64,000 bases of DNA from Spinellus fusiger (GCA_025094145.1 JALLLS010000104.1:21001-85000), one strand, 5' to 3'. Numbered from the stretch's first letter, positions 46,910 to 59,131 are shown. The notes: generated by a model from the letters alone, not told the origin. Made by a program: numbers and translations.

Positions 46910-49900
46910 TTAAGAGTGTCCTTGGTAATACACTTTTACTATACCATCTGCACCACTGCTCACCATCCATGGTAAGGACCGGTGGTAGTTTACACTCAGC
47001 ACACCTTCATCCCCCTTGCGACGGTGGGCAGAGAACTCTTGTATGCATGTCTTGTTCATGGACAGATCCCACAGCCGAATAGAAGAGTCGTGGCCTAGGT
47101 AGTGTATATATATTAGAACAAGAATGATAATAATAATAATAATAACAGAATCAGGGCCTTCTCTTCCTTACCTCCCGAGACAAGCGTCATCCCACTTGGA
47201 TCAATATCAAGACAAGCAACTGCATCCAAATGAGCAGACATGGAAAAGATGTTCTCTCCTTTGATACACACCACAAGTATTAGTCTGTAGACTGTCAATC
47301 ATCCATGCCTTCTTACCTGATCTAAGATCATAGAGCTTAATATGCCTATCTTCATGGCCAGACACAACAAGAGGCATGGTGGGATGAGCCACCAGACAAT
47401 TGATTTGAGTAGCATGGGTTCCGTCTATCGTAGCCACCCTCCCACAGAATCAGTCATTGTGGTTGTCTTTTTCTTTCTTTCTTTCTTACCATAGCTACTG
47501 TTGCTTTTCTGCATTGACAGCACCCTTTGTCCTGTCTCAACATCAAATACTTGTATCATGGCATGTGTATAAGACACCACCAACTGTCTGAGATCAGTGT
47601 AGCTAAAGTCAAGGGCAGTGGGAGCCACTTGTTCTGCACAAAACAGAATAAGTCCCACCAACATATGTGCTTATTTTACCCTTGGAGGAGGATCTCCCGT
47701 CTTCCATCTTCACACCATCATAGTACCATGTACTCTTCAGCAGACTGCCCGATGTCTCTGCATCCCACAACTTCACTGTACCATCCGCAGACGCAGACGC
47801 CAAGAGACAGCTGTCCTGATACGTCACAGGAAACAGTTTGAAATCCCAAATGGCGTCTGTATGGCCTACATAAGTAGCTATGTTCACAGAAGGGTCTAAC
47901 TGTCAGTGGAGTCCTGTTCTTTCTTTCCTTGAGGGACTTGCCTACAGCAGGGTAAGTGCCTTGATCTTCAGGAGGCAATCGCCACACACGAATGGTGGAA
48001 TCCAAACTAGAAGAGTAGACTCTGTTCTGTTCAGCAGAAATGGCTACTGCAGTCACGACATGGGTATGGCCACGGTAGGTCATATTGACTTCAGCCTCTT
48101 CATGAGCGAGTCTATCAAGAAAAAGAAAAAGAGAAAGAGAATCCATAGGCCATCATGAGTTCTTCCTGCATAGACAATAGACAATAGAACACTCTACTTT
48201 TTAACCTTGGCATCCTCTATTGATTTCTGTAGCTGCCATATTTTTACAGTGCCATCGTCGGATCCAGAAGCCACCACCATGTCTGTGGGATGACAGCCTA
48301 CTGTACGCACAGAATCAAGGTGACTAGATGTATAAACATACACGTTGGAGTGCTTACCCTTTCATCGTTATGCGGGTCTTCCATATCTTGGGTTGTCCTG
48401 TAGCCACCTTCTGCCCCATAGGAAGAAATAAAAATAAAGAAAATATAGAAAATAAGAATAAAGAAAATAAAAAATAAAAATAAAAAAAGAATGTTACTTT
48501 TTTTTTTGTAATGTATCTATCTAGTATCTATGCAGGATAAAGAACTTCCAATCTACCTCGAGTGTTGTGGAAAAGGAAAACATATCATCAGAGGGTTCAG
48601 GAGAATCCGTTCCTAATGACCATCAACAACCCAATGAGCAAAACCAATGACAAGTGCAATGACAATGACAAAAAGAACTTACGTTTTATGGATCGGTTGG
48701 CATATTGGAGTACTTTTTGGATATTTTCTTCAGATACATTGTACGTATCCTTGACCCTTTTTGCCTTTCTCCATTGTATGAGTTCCATGTCTATACAACA
48801 GGGGGAAAAATAAAGGGAAGAAAAAGAGAGTTCTTACCATGGATTCTATAGGGTCTGTTGGATCCAGTGGGTCAGTAGGGTCTTCACCTACTCTCCCAGC
48901 ACTGCTCTCTGCACTGTCCACACCCTCCATGGATTCTGTCGTATCATACGTATCTGATGTATCCATGGTATCCGATAGATCCATCGTAGGTGAGCCTTCA
49001 TTTTCTTGGCTACTGGACATTGTTTCCAGACCAGTGTCTTCTAGGAGACGTGTATCTTGTAGTGTGGGTGTGGTCTTGCCCATCAATAGAGAAGGGACTT
49101 GTTTAGGATGAGATAAGGGAACAGGTGTCATCAATGAAGACACTCTTTCTGTTGTTGTCTGGGCTGTAGTGCTGCCTGTACGAAGACCCTGGGTGGCATT
49201 GGAAGTGGATCTCAAGTATCCAGCACGACTGCCTGATGTGGTTGGGGTGGATGTGGGTGTTATGGCAGCACTGGCATTAGCATTAGCAGCATTAGCAGCA
49301 GCAGCAGCAGAAGGGCGTAGTGAGGAGTCTGTGGTAGTGTGAGAAAGAGGGAATTTTGTGGGCATAGAAATAAGATAATCGATTTCTTGTAAGCAGCTAG
49401 AAGTGGATAAGATATGAATAGCAGGAAACACACACTCTTCCACCTACTCTTTAAGAACTTGTTTGGTTTTCTCTTTTTTTTTTGAGGATTCACTAGAAAG
49501 ACAAGAAGCTAATCACTGTGCATCAATAAGGCATACTATTAAAACACTACAAGACAGACTACAGCATAGATACTTGCCTTGTGGAAGGATGTTGGTGTTG
49601 GTGTTGGTGTTGGTGTTGGTGGTTGTTATGGTATCAGCAGCAGAACTTGTCTCTTCTCCTTCATTCTTAGCCTCAGAATGCCTTGTAGCAACGGCATGTC
49701 TTTTTCTATTCCAGTGCCATGATCAATCTCTTGCTATTCTCTCTCCTCCTCTCATGCCTCACCTTTCTTGTCGAAGGGCATATTCAAGCATTTTGACTCT
49801 CTTTGCCAAATCCACCTTGACATTCTCTACACCTCTTCTTTCTCCCTCCAACAAGGCAACCCTAGCCTAAACAACTGTTACTGTCCACTTCTCTGTGGGA

Positions 49901-50043
49901 TGTCTCACTTTGAACTCTGCTCTCTCAATAGCCCATTCGTTTCTTTCTCTTTCGAATCTCCTCCACTCAGCCTGCAGGTAATACAATACACCAGGCAGTG
50001 TGTATTCAGCAGGTGTGTCTGTCATGGGCTGAAAGGTATCCAT
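46910..50043 (-). CDS. STRN: striatin family scaffold of the STRIPAK phosphatase complex
   Basis: Binds PP2A and Mob3-type partners in STRIPAK (signalling, cell fusion and septation in fungi). Fifteen exons close in phase: 50043-49909, 49866-49763, 49681-49578, 49508-49448, 49396-48838, 48764-48683, 48612-48557, 48410-48358, 48323-48198, 48111-47942, 47895-47680, 47633-47490, 47424-47317, 47258-47172 and 47094-46910, giving about 729 residues. The N-terminal striatin block EYTLPGVLYYLQAEWRRFER includes the caveolin-binding-like segment and runs into the coiled coil (to about residue 80). A disordered middle precedes six to seven WD repeats from KIWKTRITMKGHLDSVRTV to GHDSSIRLWDLS and the C-terminus ADGIVKVYYQGHS. 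Two introns have GC donors (49577 and 47941). The exon 5 to 6 acceptor is weak and was chosen to hold phase. Confidence 0.93.
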
Positions 50044-50618
50044 CCCCTCCACTGCGGTTCTATTCTTCTTCTTCTGTCTTTCCTTTTATAGATAGAGGTG
50101 GGTGGGTAGAACAAGGCACTCAGGGCGTCTCTTTCTTTTTCGATATAGCAGCTTCAAAGAAAAACACCCTCCAGCACAAGCAATAGAGAAGTAAGAACGT
50201 GAAAAAGAAAGAAAGAAAAGAAAAAGAAAAAGAAAAAGGAAGAAAGGTGGGGAAGGAAGAGAAAGAAAGAAGGGGGCAAAGGGAACAAGAATAAGCAGGT
50301 CACTCCTGCCTATGTATGACGTGTTATTCTGTGAGGAGAAGAATAGGAAAGAGAGAAGAAAAAGCTCAAGGCGGTGGTGGTGTGTGTTTGTGTGTGTGTT
50401 TGTGTGGGTGTGTATGTTTGTGTGGGTGTTTGTGTGGGTGTTTGTGTGGGTGTGGGTGTGGGTGTGGGTGTGGATGGGGGGAGGGGGCAGTCAAAGATCT
50501 TGGAGTGAGTGGAGTTATAGTGGCGGGTTGGATTTACTTATTTTCTCTTTATAATTATAATTATAATAATTTTCTCTTTTCTCTCTTTCTCTCTCTCTCT
50601 TTTGTTAATTAGTATACT
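50044..50618. promoter_or_regulatory. divergent promoter region (striatin and PHO88) with (GTGTGG)n
   Basis: It contains (GAAA)n at 50195-50235, a GTGTGG/GTGTTTGT repeat at about 50378-50475 and pyrimidine tracts just before the PHO88 start. Two overlapping frames on the plus strand are products of the repeat. Confidence 0.5.
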
Positions 50619-51239
50619 ATGGGATCCCCCAAATTCTTATCCTCTCCCTTGTTCAACATTGGGTTTATGCTTGCGTCTATGCAGCTGGCAAAGAAGGTCG
50701 ACTGGGAGAACCCTCACACTCTGTTTGTAGCACGCACAGGCTATTATGGTGCCCAGGTGCTGGTGATGATTATGACTTATATGCTGATGACGTTGATAAG
50801 AAAGAAGAACGGTAAAGTGATGAACCAATGAGACTCCTTTATTCATGACCTTATTGCAGACACTACGGTTCTTACCTATGTCAACAAGGCCAAGCCCTCT
50901 TTTGGTGGTGGTGCAGGTGGTCAGGATGAGACTGTCACGACAACAGTCATGGAGTACGATATCAGTCAGCTGAAGCAGTTCCTCCAGTCCACAGTGACTT
51001 CTATTCTTATGATTTCTGTGATGCATTGGCAGTTCAAGTTCACCCAACCCTTGTTACTGCAGTCGATTCTTCCTATCAAGAACCTCGTTGTCCATAAGGA
51101 GGCCTTGATTCATCTGTGGGGAGATGCTCCTGAGGGGGCCCTCCAGCGTCCCTTCCCTGCTGAGAATCCATTGGGAGCCATGATGGGAGCCCTGGGTGGA
51201 GAGACTGCAGTAGAGGAGACCCACGAGAAGAAGGATTAA
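50619..51239 (+). CDS. PHO88: PHO88/SND3, ER membrane protein
   Basis: An ER membrane protein, first described in phosphate transport and now known as Snd3 of the SRP-independent targeting route. Two exons (50619-50811, 50860-51239) close in phase, giving 190 residues, the usual size. Family signatures are NIGFMLASMQLAKKVDWENP with RTGYYGAQVLVM near the N-terminus, then YDISQLKQFLQSTVTSILMI with MHWQFKFTQPLLLQSILPIK. Membrane segments fall at about residues 8-24, 40-58 and 105-125. The acidic/lysine end HEKKD fits. Confidence 0.96.
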
Positions 51240-51601
51240 TCTGTGTTCTCTGTAGTGTATTTGTATCCATACTTCATGGTGTGTAATGAGAAAAAGAAAA
51301 GAAAGACAACAGAAAAGATATAAAGTGTGGATAGTACGGCTGGAGTGGATAAGCTACTGTAATCATAGTCAGTATTCATTCTAATAGACTCTATAAATGG
51401 GTTGGATTTATGATGTGTATGGATGTGTATGGATGTGTAGATAATAGGTGCTATACTATATTATTAGCTATTCACTATTCTATAGCAGATACTCTACAAT
51501 AGACACTCTACAATAGACACTCTACAGCAGACACTATTAGAAGAAGAATCACTCTTTAAGAAGGGCCAATCCGGCCATTTGGTTGGTTGATGGATAGTGC
51601 G
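51240..51601. other. intergenic region, no gene
   Basis: It contains a short tandem repeat (ACACTCTACAATAG units, 51488-51540). Nothing else is supported. Confidence 0.5.
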
Positions 51602-52946
51602 CAGTCACCCTCATTGAATTTATTATTTAATATTTGTTGGGAAGCTTGGTGATAAAAGAAGAGAAAGACTTATTTCTATTGTATGGAGCACCTTTTCTTT
51701 CTCAATAGTGTTAGGCCAACACAGTATCTCAGATAGATATTCAGAATATTAAATTTGTGAGGAATAGGACAAGACAAAAGGTAGAAGACGATAGGCTATG
51801 TATTGTCTGTTGACGGCTGGATTAGAGTTGGCTGTGATTGTGAGTGTGATTGAAATAAATAAATAAATAAAAAAGCCTATAGTTTAGAATAGTATCAGAA
51901 ACATCAAAGAACATGGGTCACTATTGTATTTCCAGAGTCATGGAAACCCCTAAAATGTGAATGAGATGGATTCAAGACACCTGGAAAGATGTTATTAGAA
52001 AGGGTCCATTTGCCTCGTACAATCAACTGGCATTGGGAATATTGAAGTTTGAGGTGAATATAAGTAGAAACACCCTTACCAGCTACTGCAATCAGTCAGT
52101 GTTTGGATCTTTTTCTGTAGACCACAAACCATCTTTAACTTTAAAACACACACAAAGAGAAACGGCTTTGTTGGGCTAAGGAACATGCCAGTTGAACAAG
52201 TAATAAGTGGAGAGGTATTATTTAGTCTGATGAGTCCAGGTACACCGTGAAAGAAGACGATAGAGATGCCTGTGTCATTAAAATAGTTAGAGAACGATAT
52301 AGTCATAACCCTATTATTCCAACAATATAGTTTGGTGGTGATGGTGTGATGTTTTAGAGCTGCTATTTGGCTAATGAATTTGGCCCATGAGTCGTTGTTG
52401 ATGGCACAGTAAACCAAGACGAATATATCATTGTTTTAGTTAGTGAGTTCCATCCTTGGTTCATGGAATTGTATAATAAAGAGAACAGAGAGTCTCTGTT
52501 ACAATAAAAGAGTGCTAGCTGTCATATTGGGGCCTATGCTAGATGGTGAAAAGAGACACATCAGATTAGGGTTCTTTGAGTACTGGCCCACACAAATCCC
52601 TGACTTGAACTCAATTGAACATGTCTGATACGCCTTGGAAATATGAATTGAAGAAAGAAGGGTATCTATTATCAATGTAGAAAGTTAATATTGAACTTGA
52701 ACAACGATGGGTTCAGAGTATGACAGACAGATGTCAGGATGTCATTGATGCCAGAGAAGGCCATACAAAATATTAATTGTATTATTATTATTTTGTTTTC
52801 GATAATTAAAGATATTGAGACTTGATATGCTTAAGTTTAGAGCTTATAGATCAAATGTGAAGTGTTTTATTTAATATTGAACATGTCTTATCTGTTTCGT
52901 CCTGATACTTATCTTCACAAGTATTCAATTCAATTGAGTATGGCTG
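51602..52946 (+). mobile_element. Tc1/mariner-type DNA transposon, degenerate, full length
   Basis: The left end (CAGTCACCCTCATTGAATTT at 51602) matches the reverse complement of the right end (CAGCCATACTCAATTGAATT, ending at 52946), imperfectly. The length is 1345 bases, the same as the copy at 37.3 kb. TA follows the right end but not the left. The plus-strand transposase relic includes MRWIQDTWKDVIRKGPFASY near 51964, the third catalytic block FFEYWPTQIPDLNSIEHV near 52570-52624 and AVIDAxxGxTKY-like ends. Many stops are present. It belongs to the same family as the inverted copy at 57.3-58.3 kb. Confidence 0.85.
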
Positions 52947-53900
52947 TATTTACACTTTCTTTAACAAGTATGTTTATTCTAATTATGTACTTAATGACTT
53001 TTCTTTAGTAAACCATCTTCAAAATAGATATACAGGCTGTTATAAGTATGGCTATTTGCGCAAAAATCATCTTAACTGTCCAAATAATAATAAAAACCAG
53101 ACAGAAAGTAGAGACATTGTGATATGACCAATAAATGGCAGCCTATTACAGAGAATGAGTGAGATGAATCAGTCATACAATTCTATGAGTTACGTACTTC
53201 TTCTTCTTCCTACAGGACAGTTAGGTTAGACTATGAATACATGCTCAGTCAATGACCAAAATATCATGATAAGCACAATAAAACACTACTGCTCCATATT
53301 AATGTACAGAAAAATAAATCATTAAATTTATTTGGAAAATCCTTTTGTCAGTATAAAGTATAGGCTAACATTGAACAAGGTTGCCTGAATTATATACGGT
53401 ATAAACCTATTAACGTATGGTAATTAATAGCTGACACTATTCAATGCTATTATAAAAAATTATCTAAAGAATAATAAAGTGTATCTTATTGAATTTTTTT
53501 CATGAAAAAGACATTACAATGTCTAGTACAATAGATACTGGAATTGAAGTAGGCCTGCTTCCTGTGCATCGAGAAAAGAAAAAAAAAAGACCTTACATGC
53601 ACTGCTCTTTGGATAATAAGTTGGTGGTTGGCTGAGATGTGAGAATGGGATCCAATCATTCCTCAGCATCTCCTTTATTTCCAACAGCGACCCCAGTGTC
53701 CATTCTGTAGACCCTGTTTTCTTCCTCTGACTGGCGGAAACCCACCCATCCAACCACCAATAGAATAGCACCCTGCCTACTTCCTGGACTGACTGCCCTT
53801 CCACCGAGTCAAGTCAAATGAAAAAAGAAAATTTATATTTTGAGAATCAGTGAACGATAAAAGCACCCTTGGCGTCGCTTGTCGTCTTCTTCTTTCTACC
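52947..53900. other. AT-rich region upstream of GCV1
   Basis: A minus-strand frame of 93 codons at 53523-53804 has more balanced composition (LDGWVSASQRKKTGSTEWTL). It has no recognised domain and lies in the GCV1 promoter. I do not call it a gene. Confidence 0.4.
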
Positions 53901-55495
53901 ATGTTGAAAGCACAAACACCCTTCTTACTACAGTCTGGTCGTGTCCTGGCCAGACGGTGCTATGCCTCCACTGCTACTGGTACTGCTGCCACAGAGGTAA
54001 AATGATATAGAAATGTAGATAGCCTACTCTGCAGAGAAAGAGAGAGAGAGAGAGAGAAAAGAAAGAAAAAACTTACAGTAGACCTCCAGATCAAGAAAAC
54101 AGCCCTCTATGACTTTCATAAACAACTGGGAGGCAAAATGGTTCCGTTTGCTGGTTATTCCATGCCTGTTCTCTACAGCTCCAAGGGAATATTAAACTCC
54201 CACCTCCACACACGCGCCAATGCCTCTCTATTTGATGTATCCCATATGTTGCAGACAAGGTACATCCCACAACATAACCTATTTGTATGGCGGATGGCTA
54301 GAAAAGAAAGGACTGTGTTGTGTGTATTGCAATAGAGTGGTAGGAAAGGACCGTCATGCCTTTTTTGAATCTCTTGTGGTCGCTGATCTCCAGAATCTGC
54401 CCGTGCATCAAGGCACGTTATCCGTCTTCACCAACGAACAGGGCGGTATTATTGACGATACCATTATTATGCAGCACCCCGACTCTCTCTATGTTGTGTC
54501 CAATGCCGGATGTGCTGAGAAGGATCTTGCCCATATTCGTCATCATCTTGGTGTGTTCCAGTCCAAGGGAGGAGATGTGGATGTGCAGGTCATTGAGGAT
54601 CATTCGTTGATTGCATTGCAAGGACCCAAGGCAGCTAGTGTTCTGGAGGCACTCGTCAATAAAAGTCTCAATGATCTCGCATTTATGAGCAGTCGGTTTA
54701 TGGATGTGGCAGGTGTGCCTTGTCATGTAGCACGTTCAGGCTATACGGGTGAGGATGGATTTGAGGTGTGTATGAGAAGGGAGAGGTATTCTTGTTTGCT
54801 GTGACTTATGGCCTGGTGTCTATGGATACATACATGTGTCTATGGGTGATTAGTTGTCTGTGCCTACATCAGAGATTGTTGCTGTGACAGAAAAGATCCT
54901 GAGTCATCCTGCAGTGGAGATGGCTGGGCTGGGTGCTCGCGACAGTCTTCGTTTAGAAGCTGGTTTGTGTTTGTATGGTCATGACATGGATGATACCATT
55001 ACACCTGTAGAAGCTGGCCTGACATGGACTATTGGTGAGTAATCTGTATATATGTTTGTATATGTATCTATGCATATATATATATATATATATGCATAGA
55101 GAGAGAGAGAGAACTAACAAGGCACTCATATGTACATGTATTTATGATTTCTTTTTTCTTATCAAGCCAAAACTCGCCGAGAGAAAGGTGGGTTCTTGGG
55201 TGCTGACAAGATATTGCCTCAAATCAAAGGAGGTGTCACACGTCGTCGTGTTGGCTTGTTGGTAGAAGGCGCACCTGCCCGTGAAGGAGCAGAGATTCTT
55301 GATGGCGAAGGCAACATCATTGGAAAGGTCACCTCTGGATGTCCTTCTCCTTGCTTAAAGAAGAACATTGCCATGGGATACGTTCAGAATGGCTTCCATA
55401 AAAAGGGTACACCATTGACTGTTAAAGTTAGAAATAAGCTTCAGAAGGGTGAGGTGGCCAAGATGCCATTTGTTGAGTCAAAATACCACAAATAA
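53901..55495 (+). CDS. GCV1: glycine cleavage system T protein (aminomethyltransferase), mitochondrial
   Basis: Moves the methylene group from aminomethyl-lipoyl-H protein to tetrahydrofolate, releasing ammonia (EC 2.1.2.10), in the mitochondrial matrix. Five exons (53901-53996, 54090-54259, 54336-54765, 54854-55034, 55167-55495) close in phase, giving about 401 residues. The first 32 residues are a targeting sequence ([20 protein letters not shown]). Family blocks are [106 protein letters not shown] and the end [11 protein letters not shown]. The exon 2 acceptor was set after GACCTCCAG because the nearer CAGTAG introduces a stop. It stands alone between two transposon relics, with no other gcv gene nearby. 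Confidence 0.96.
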
Positions 55496-56472
55496 ACACT
55501 TTTGTGTTAATTACACTGAGAGAAAAGACCCCCATTATACAAATATTTGTAAACAATAAATAGATAGACAAAGTGTGTCAATATTATGTTGATAAATGTC
55601 TGGGCTTATTTTAATGATTGGACTCGGTGGGAAGCTGTTATCTTGAACAGTAGAAAAAGATAGCAGTAAGGGGTGTGCAAGAGAAAAAAGAAAGAGAAAA
55701 AACAATAATCTACAATAACTTCTGAGTAAAGATAGATGAAGAGCAGCTTAAAATAGACTTATCCTACCTCCAACAACCTATAAGCACTTTTATACTCTCA
55801 GGATCCATTGAAACTGATACGTGTTGAGTGGTAGTTGTGAATACACATTCATATAAAACGCTGATTAAACAATGAAAAACAGTCGTTCAAATACAAACAA
55901 TAAATAAACAAGAGAATAATAACAAAACATGTCAAGTGGAAAGTACAACTTACTAATTTAACAGAAAAGAGAACAATCTTAAGGGCTAGAAGTTGCTCAG
56001 GGGATGGATCCGACATTCAACAATATTCTCCCAGTGACTTCTTTGGTCTGGTGGGAGTCACTTACAATAGTACTACACAACTACTTGATGGCTCTGTTGT
56101 CAGTCTTCTTCATCTGGACACTTTTGAGGTAAAGGTGCCTCTAAGCTTGCTTCCTTAAAGTGCTTCACTATGCCTCTGCCAAGGTAGAGTTTAGACTCAG
56201 CATCTGGTAGAGAATATCTGAACGAGTCTCAATGCTAGTATTTTTCCATACATCTTAGAGGTTCTAGAGAAGAAGTCTACGGTGCTGAATGAGTTAAACA
56301 TTATGTATATTTATAGATAAGTATTTTCATGAGTTCTGAAAGATGTTATTATTATTAAAAATTATAATATATTTTATTATTATACTTCATTTACAGAAGA
56401 ACGATTCCTAACATCTTTCAATTTTTTAAACATTATATTTAAACATTCTGTTAAGTTTGGCAGGAGTTTATC
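55496..56472. other. AT-rich intergenic region
   Basis: No gene is supported. It lies between the convergent GCV1 gene and the flavoprotein pseudogene. Confidence 0.5.
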
Positions 56473-57186
56473 TCAAACATGCTTTGAATATTTTTTATGA
56501 TTAATAATGAGCATTAGTTCACTATTCTTTAGTTCTTTTGAATGGTGATCTGCCCAAACAACTATTGCTTCACATCGAAGTATTTCACTATCAGAACTGG
56601 CTTCAGATGGATGGCAGAAAGGCTTATAGTCTCTCTTATAGCTGTACATATCTTCTTTTGTGGGCAACAGTGATTTACCACCCCATACACAACTTAGAAA
56701 TTTAGCCTGGTAGTCAAATATTGGAAGTGTTATTCTATGAGGGGGTACTCCCACAAAAGCAAGTGTAGGATCAGGAATCAGGAATATGTCATAGAATGAG
56801 TTAATGACAAAACGACCATTTGTCACTGGCTCTTCCAAACTTTCATGCCCATTCTGTATGTAATCATCATGTGCCTCAACAGTAAGTCTCTCCAACGAGC
56901 TATAATCACTTGTGAATCCAGTACAGAATATCACCTTGTCAAAATCACTGAGAACTGTTCCACCTGAAAATGTGATTGATCCATCTACTTTACTGTTTAT
57001 ATTTGAGAAACTTTTTACCAAAGGTAGAATAGTAGTTGACTTTGGTATACCCGATCGAAGAAGGTTTATAATTTCACTCTCAGTAATATGAGGGCCTCAG
57101 TAAGACATATAGATATTCTTGACAATGTCACTAATATGTCTAGTAATGCCAACGGCTGAGATATTTCCTCCTATAATAAGTACATT
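56473..57186 (-). pseudogene. flavin-containing monooxygenase (FMO) fragment with in-frame stop
   Basis: The C-terminal half of a class B flavin monooxygenase. The minus-strand frame starts after an acceptor (TTACAG) at 57186 with the NADPH-binding fold NVLIIGGNISAVGITRHISD. It meets an in-frame TGA at 57099-57097 (YMSY, stop, GPH) and continues in the same frame to the stop at 56473. Downstream motifs are intact: DKVIFCTGFTSDYSSL, FLIPDPTLAFVGVPPHRITL and PIFDYQAKFLSCVWGG. The FAD-binding N-terminal half (GxGxxG of the first Rossmann fold) is missing. The DNA beyond the acceptor runs within 80 bases into a transposon relic. The family has an arginine near that position, so a CGA to TGA change is likely. 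Confidence 0.85.
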
Positions 57187-57263
57187 CTGTAATGTAAGAT
57201 TAGATAATTGATTCAACAATATTCTCAAATAGATATCCTTAAACGAAGATTACCAAATTATTA

Positions 57264-58274
57264 TAGTCACACACAATTGAATTTAATACTTTTGAAAATA
57301 AATTTCAGGACGAAATATTTAGGATATGTTCAACATTAGATAAAACACTCCACATTTGATCTAGGACCTCCAAACTTGATCATACTAAGGCTCAACATAT
57401 TTAATTATAGAAAACATAATAATAATACAACTAATATTTTGTATGGCCTCCATTGGCATCAATGACTGTCTGGCATCTATCTGTCATACTCAGAACTCAT
57501 CGTTGTGCAAGTTCAACACCAACCCTCTCCCACTCCTCTGCAAGTAGAGCCTTCAAACTTTCAACATTGGTAATAGATACCCTTCTTTCTTCAATTCGTT
57601 TTTCCAAGGCCCACCAGAAGTGTTCAATTGGGTTCAAGTCAGGACTTTGTGCGAGCCAGTACTCAAAGCCCCTAATTTGATGCGTGTCTTTTCACCATCT
57701 GACATAGGCCCTAGTATAACAGCTAGCCCACTTGACCATCAAAGCCGTTTCTATTTGTGTTTTAAAGTTAAAGATGTTTTGTGGTCTACAGAAAAAGATC
57801 CAAACACTGACTGATTGCAGTAGCTGGTAATGGTGTTTCTACTTATATCCACCTGAATCTTCAATCATCCCAATGTCAGTTGATTGTAAGAGGCAAATGG
57901 ACCCTTTCTAATAACATCTTTCCAGGTGTCTTGAATCCATCTCATTCACATTTTAGGGGTTTCCATGACTCTGGAAATACAATGGTGACCCATGTTCTTT
58001 GATGTTTCTGATACTATTTTGAACTGTGGGCTTTTTCATCTCAACTACGCTTGCGATGACAGTCAATTTTAATCCAGCCTCCAAATGATAATGAATGCCC
58101 CATAGCTTTTTATCTTCTGCTTTATCATATTCTCCACGAGTGTGTGTTTCTGAAAATTTATCTAACATGTTGTGTTGGTTTAATAATATTTGGAAAGAAG
58201 AAGAGTTTTATGCAAAAAAAAGTTTTTTTTATATTAAAATTTAGGCAAGTATTAAATTCAATTGGATGTGACTG
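57264..58274 (-). mobile_element. Tc1/mariner-type transposon, internally deleted copy
   Basis: The left end AGTCACACACAATTGAATTT (from 57265) matches the reverse complement of the right end (CAGTCACATCCAATTGAATT, ending at 58274). Both ends are flanked by TA. The length is 1011 bases against 1345 for the full copies. On the minus strand it codes an N-terminal helix-turn-helix (LWGIHYHLEAGLKLTVIASV, 58168-57953), then the MRWIQDTWKDVIRKGPF stretch. It jumps directly to the C-terminal block (DLNPIEHFWWALEKRIEER, near 57630-57580). The lost segment contains the first two catalytic aspartates, so this is a non-autonomous derivative of the 51.6 kb family. Confidence 0.85.
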
Positions 58275-58711
58275 TATAACTTATTCAAAAAATGACTTCA
58301 AGCAATGAAAACTAGCCAACTCTTAGCCAAGAAGATGAAGATAGTCCCATCATAAAAAGAGAGTATAATATGTTTATTAGAGGTCAAATTGTAGGACAAT
58401 GGAAAAGACATGCTTCTCGTGTTCCGACTTCAATCCAAAGATTCTCCATGAATTGGTAAACATGAGTAGTGAGCCTACATATGAGATTCTTCTATGAAAG
58501 CCTGAGTGCACACAAGTACCATAGTACATCTCTGTATCATCTCACTGATCGGTCTTAACTACAAATGCACCTTCTAAGCTCAGTGTATTATCAGACACTT
58601 CATCAGAGCTGCCTTTATGTATATATCCTTAGCGGATAAATAAAACCTATCAAATGCAATTAAAGTGAAGACACATAATAGATGGCTCTATAATGGTGTG
58701 CTTATTCAATG

Positions 58712-58870
58712 AACCAACCATAAGGCTCCAACATGTAGTCTACCATTAGGTAGAACAACTACACCAAACATAAGGCTCCACCTATGTAGTCTACCATAGG
58801 ATAAATCATCTACACCAACCATACGGTTGCATCTATCAATAAGCTATGCCATGGACTAATCATTAACTAC
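58712..58870. repeat. tandem repeat, unit about 50 nt, three degenerate copies
   Basis: Copies start at about 58713, 58763 and 58814 with ACCAACCATAAGGCTCCA or variants, followed by TGTAGTCTACCAT and a CATCTACA-type end. The third copy is the most divergent. Confidence 0.75.
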
Positions 58871-59131
58871 CAAAAGGTAGAATGCCACTGAAGGATAAGC
58901 ATCTACAAAAAGTATAAATAATGAACCACTCTTCACTTAATAAAAATTATCTTTGTTCAGTCTCGTTATCTTCTACTTGTCTGAATAATCACAGATGACT
59001 GGAAAATAGAAAATAGGTAGTGTTGCTAAAACTAGCTAGAAGTAATCAAATGTTTCAGAAGGGAAATGTATATAATAGCTAAGTGTACATTTTAATAATA
59101 ATAAAGAAAAGGAGAAGTCAACACCATATAT

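Noticed and set aside
58500..59000. Possible solo LTR (TATAAATA and AATAAA-like signals followed by a CACA end)
   Set aside because: I could not find a matching TG start, a target-site duplication or a second copy.
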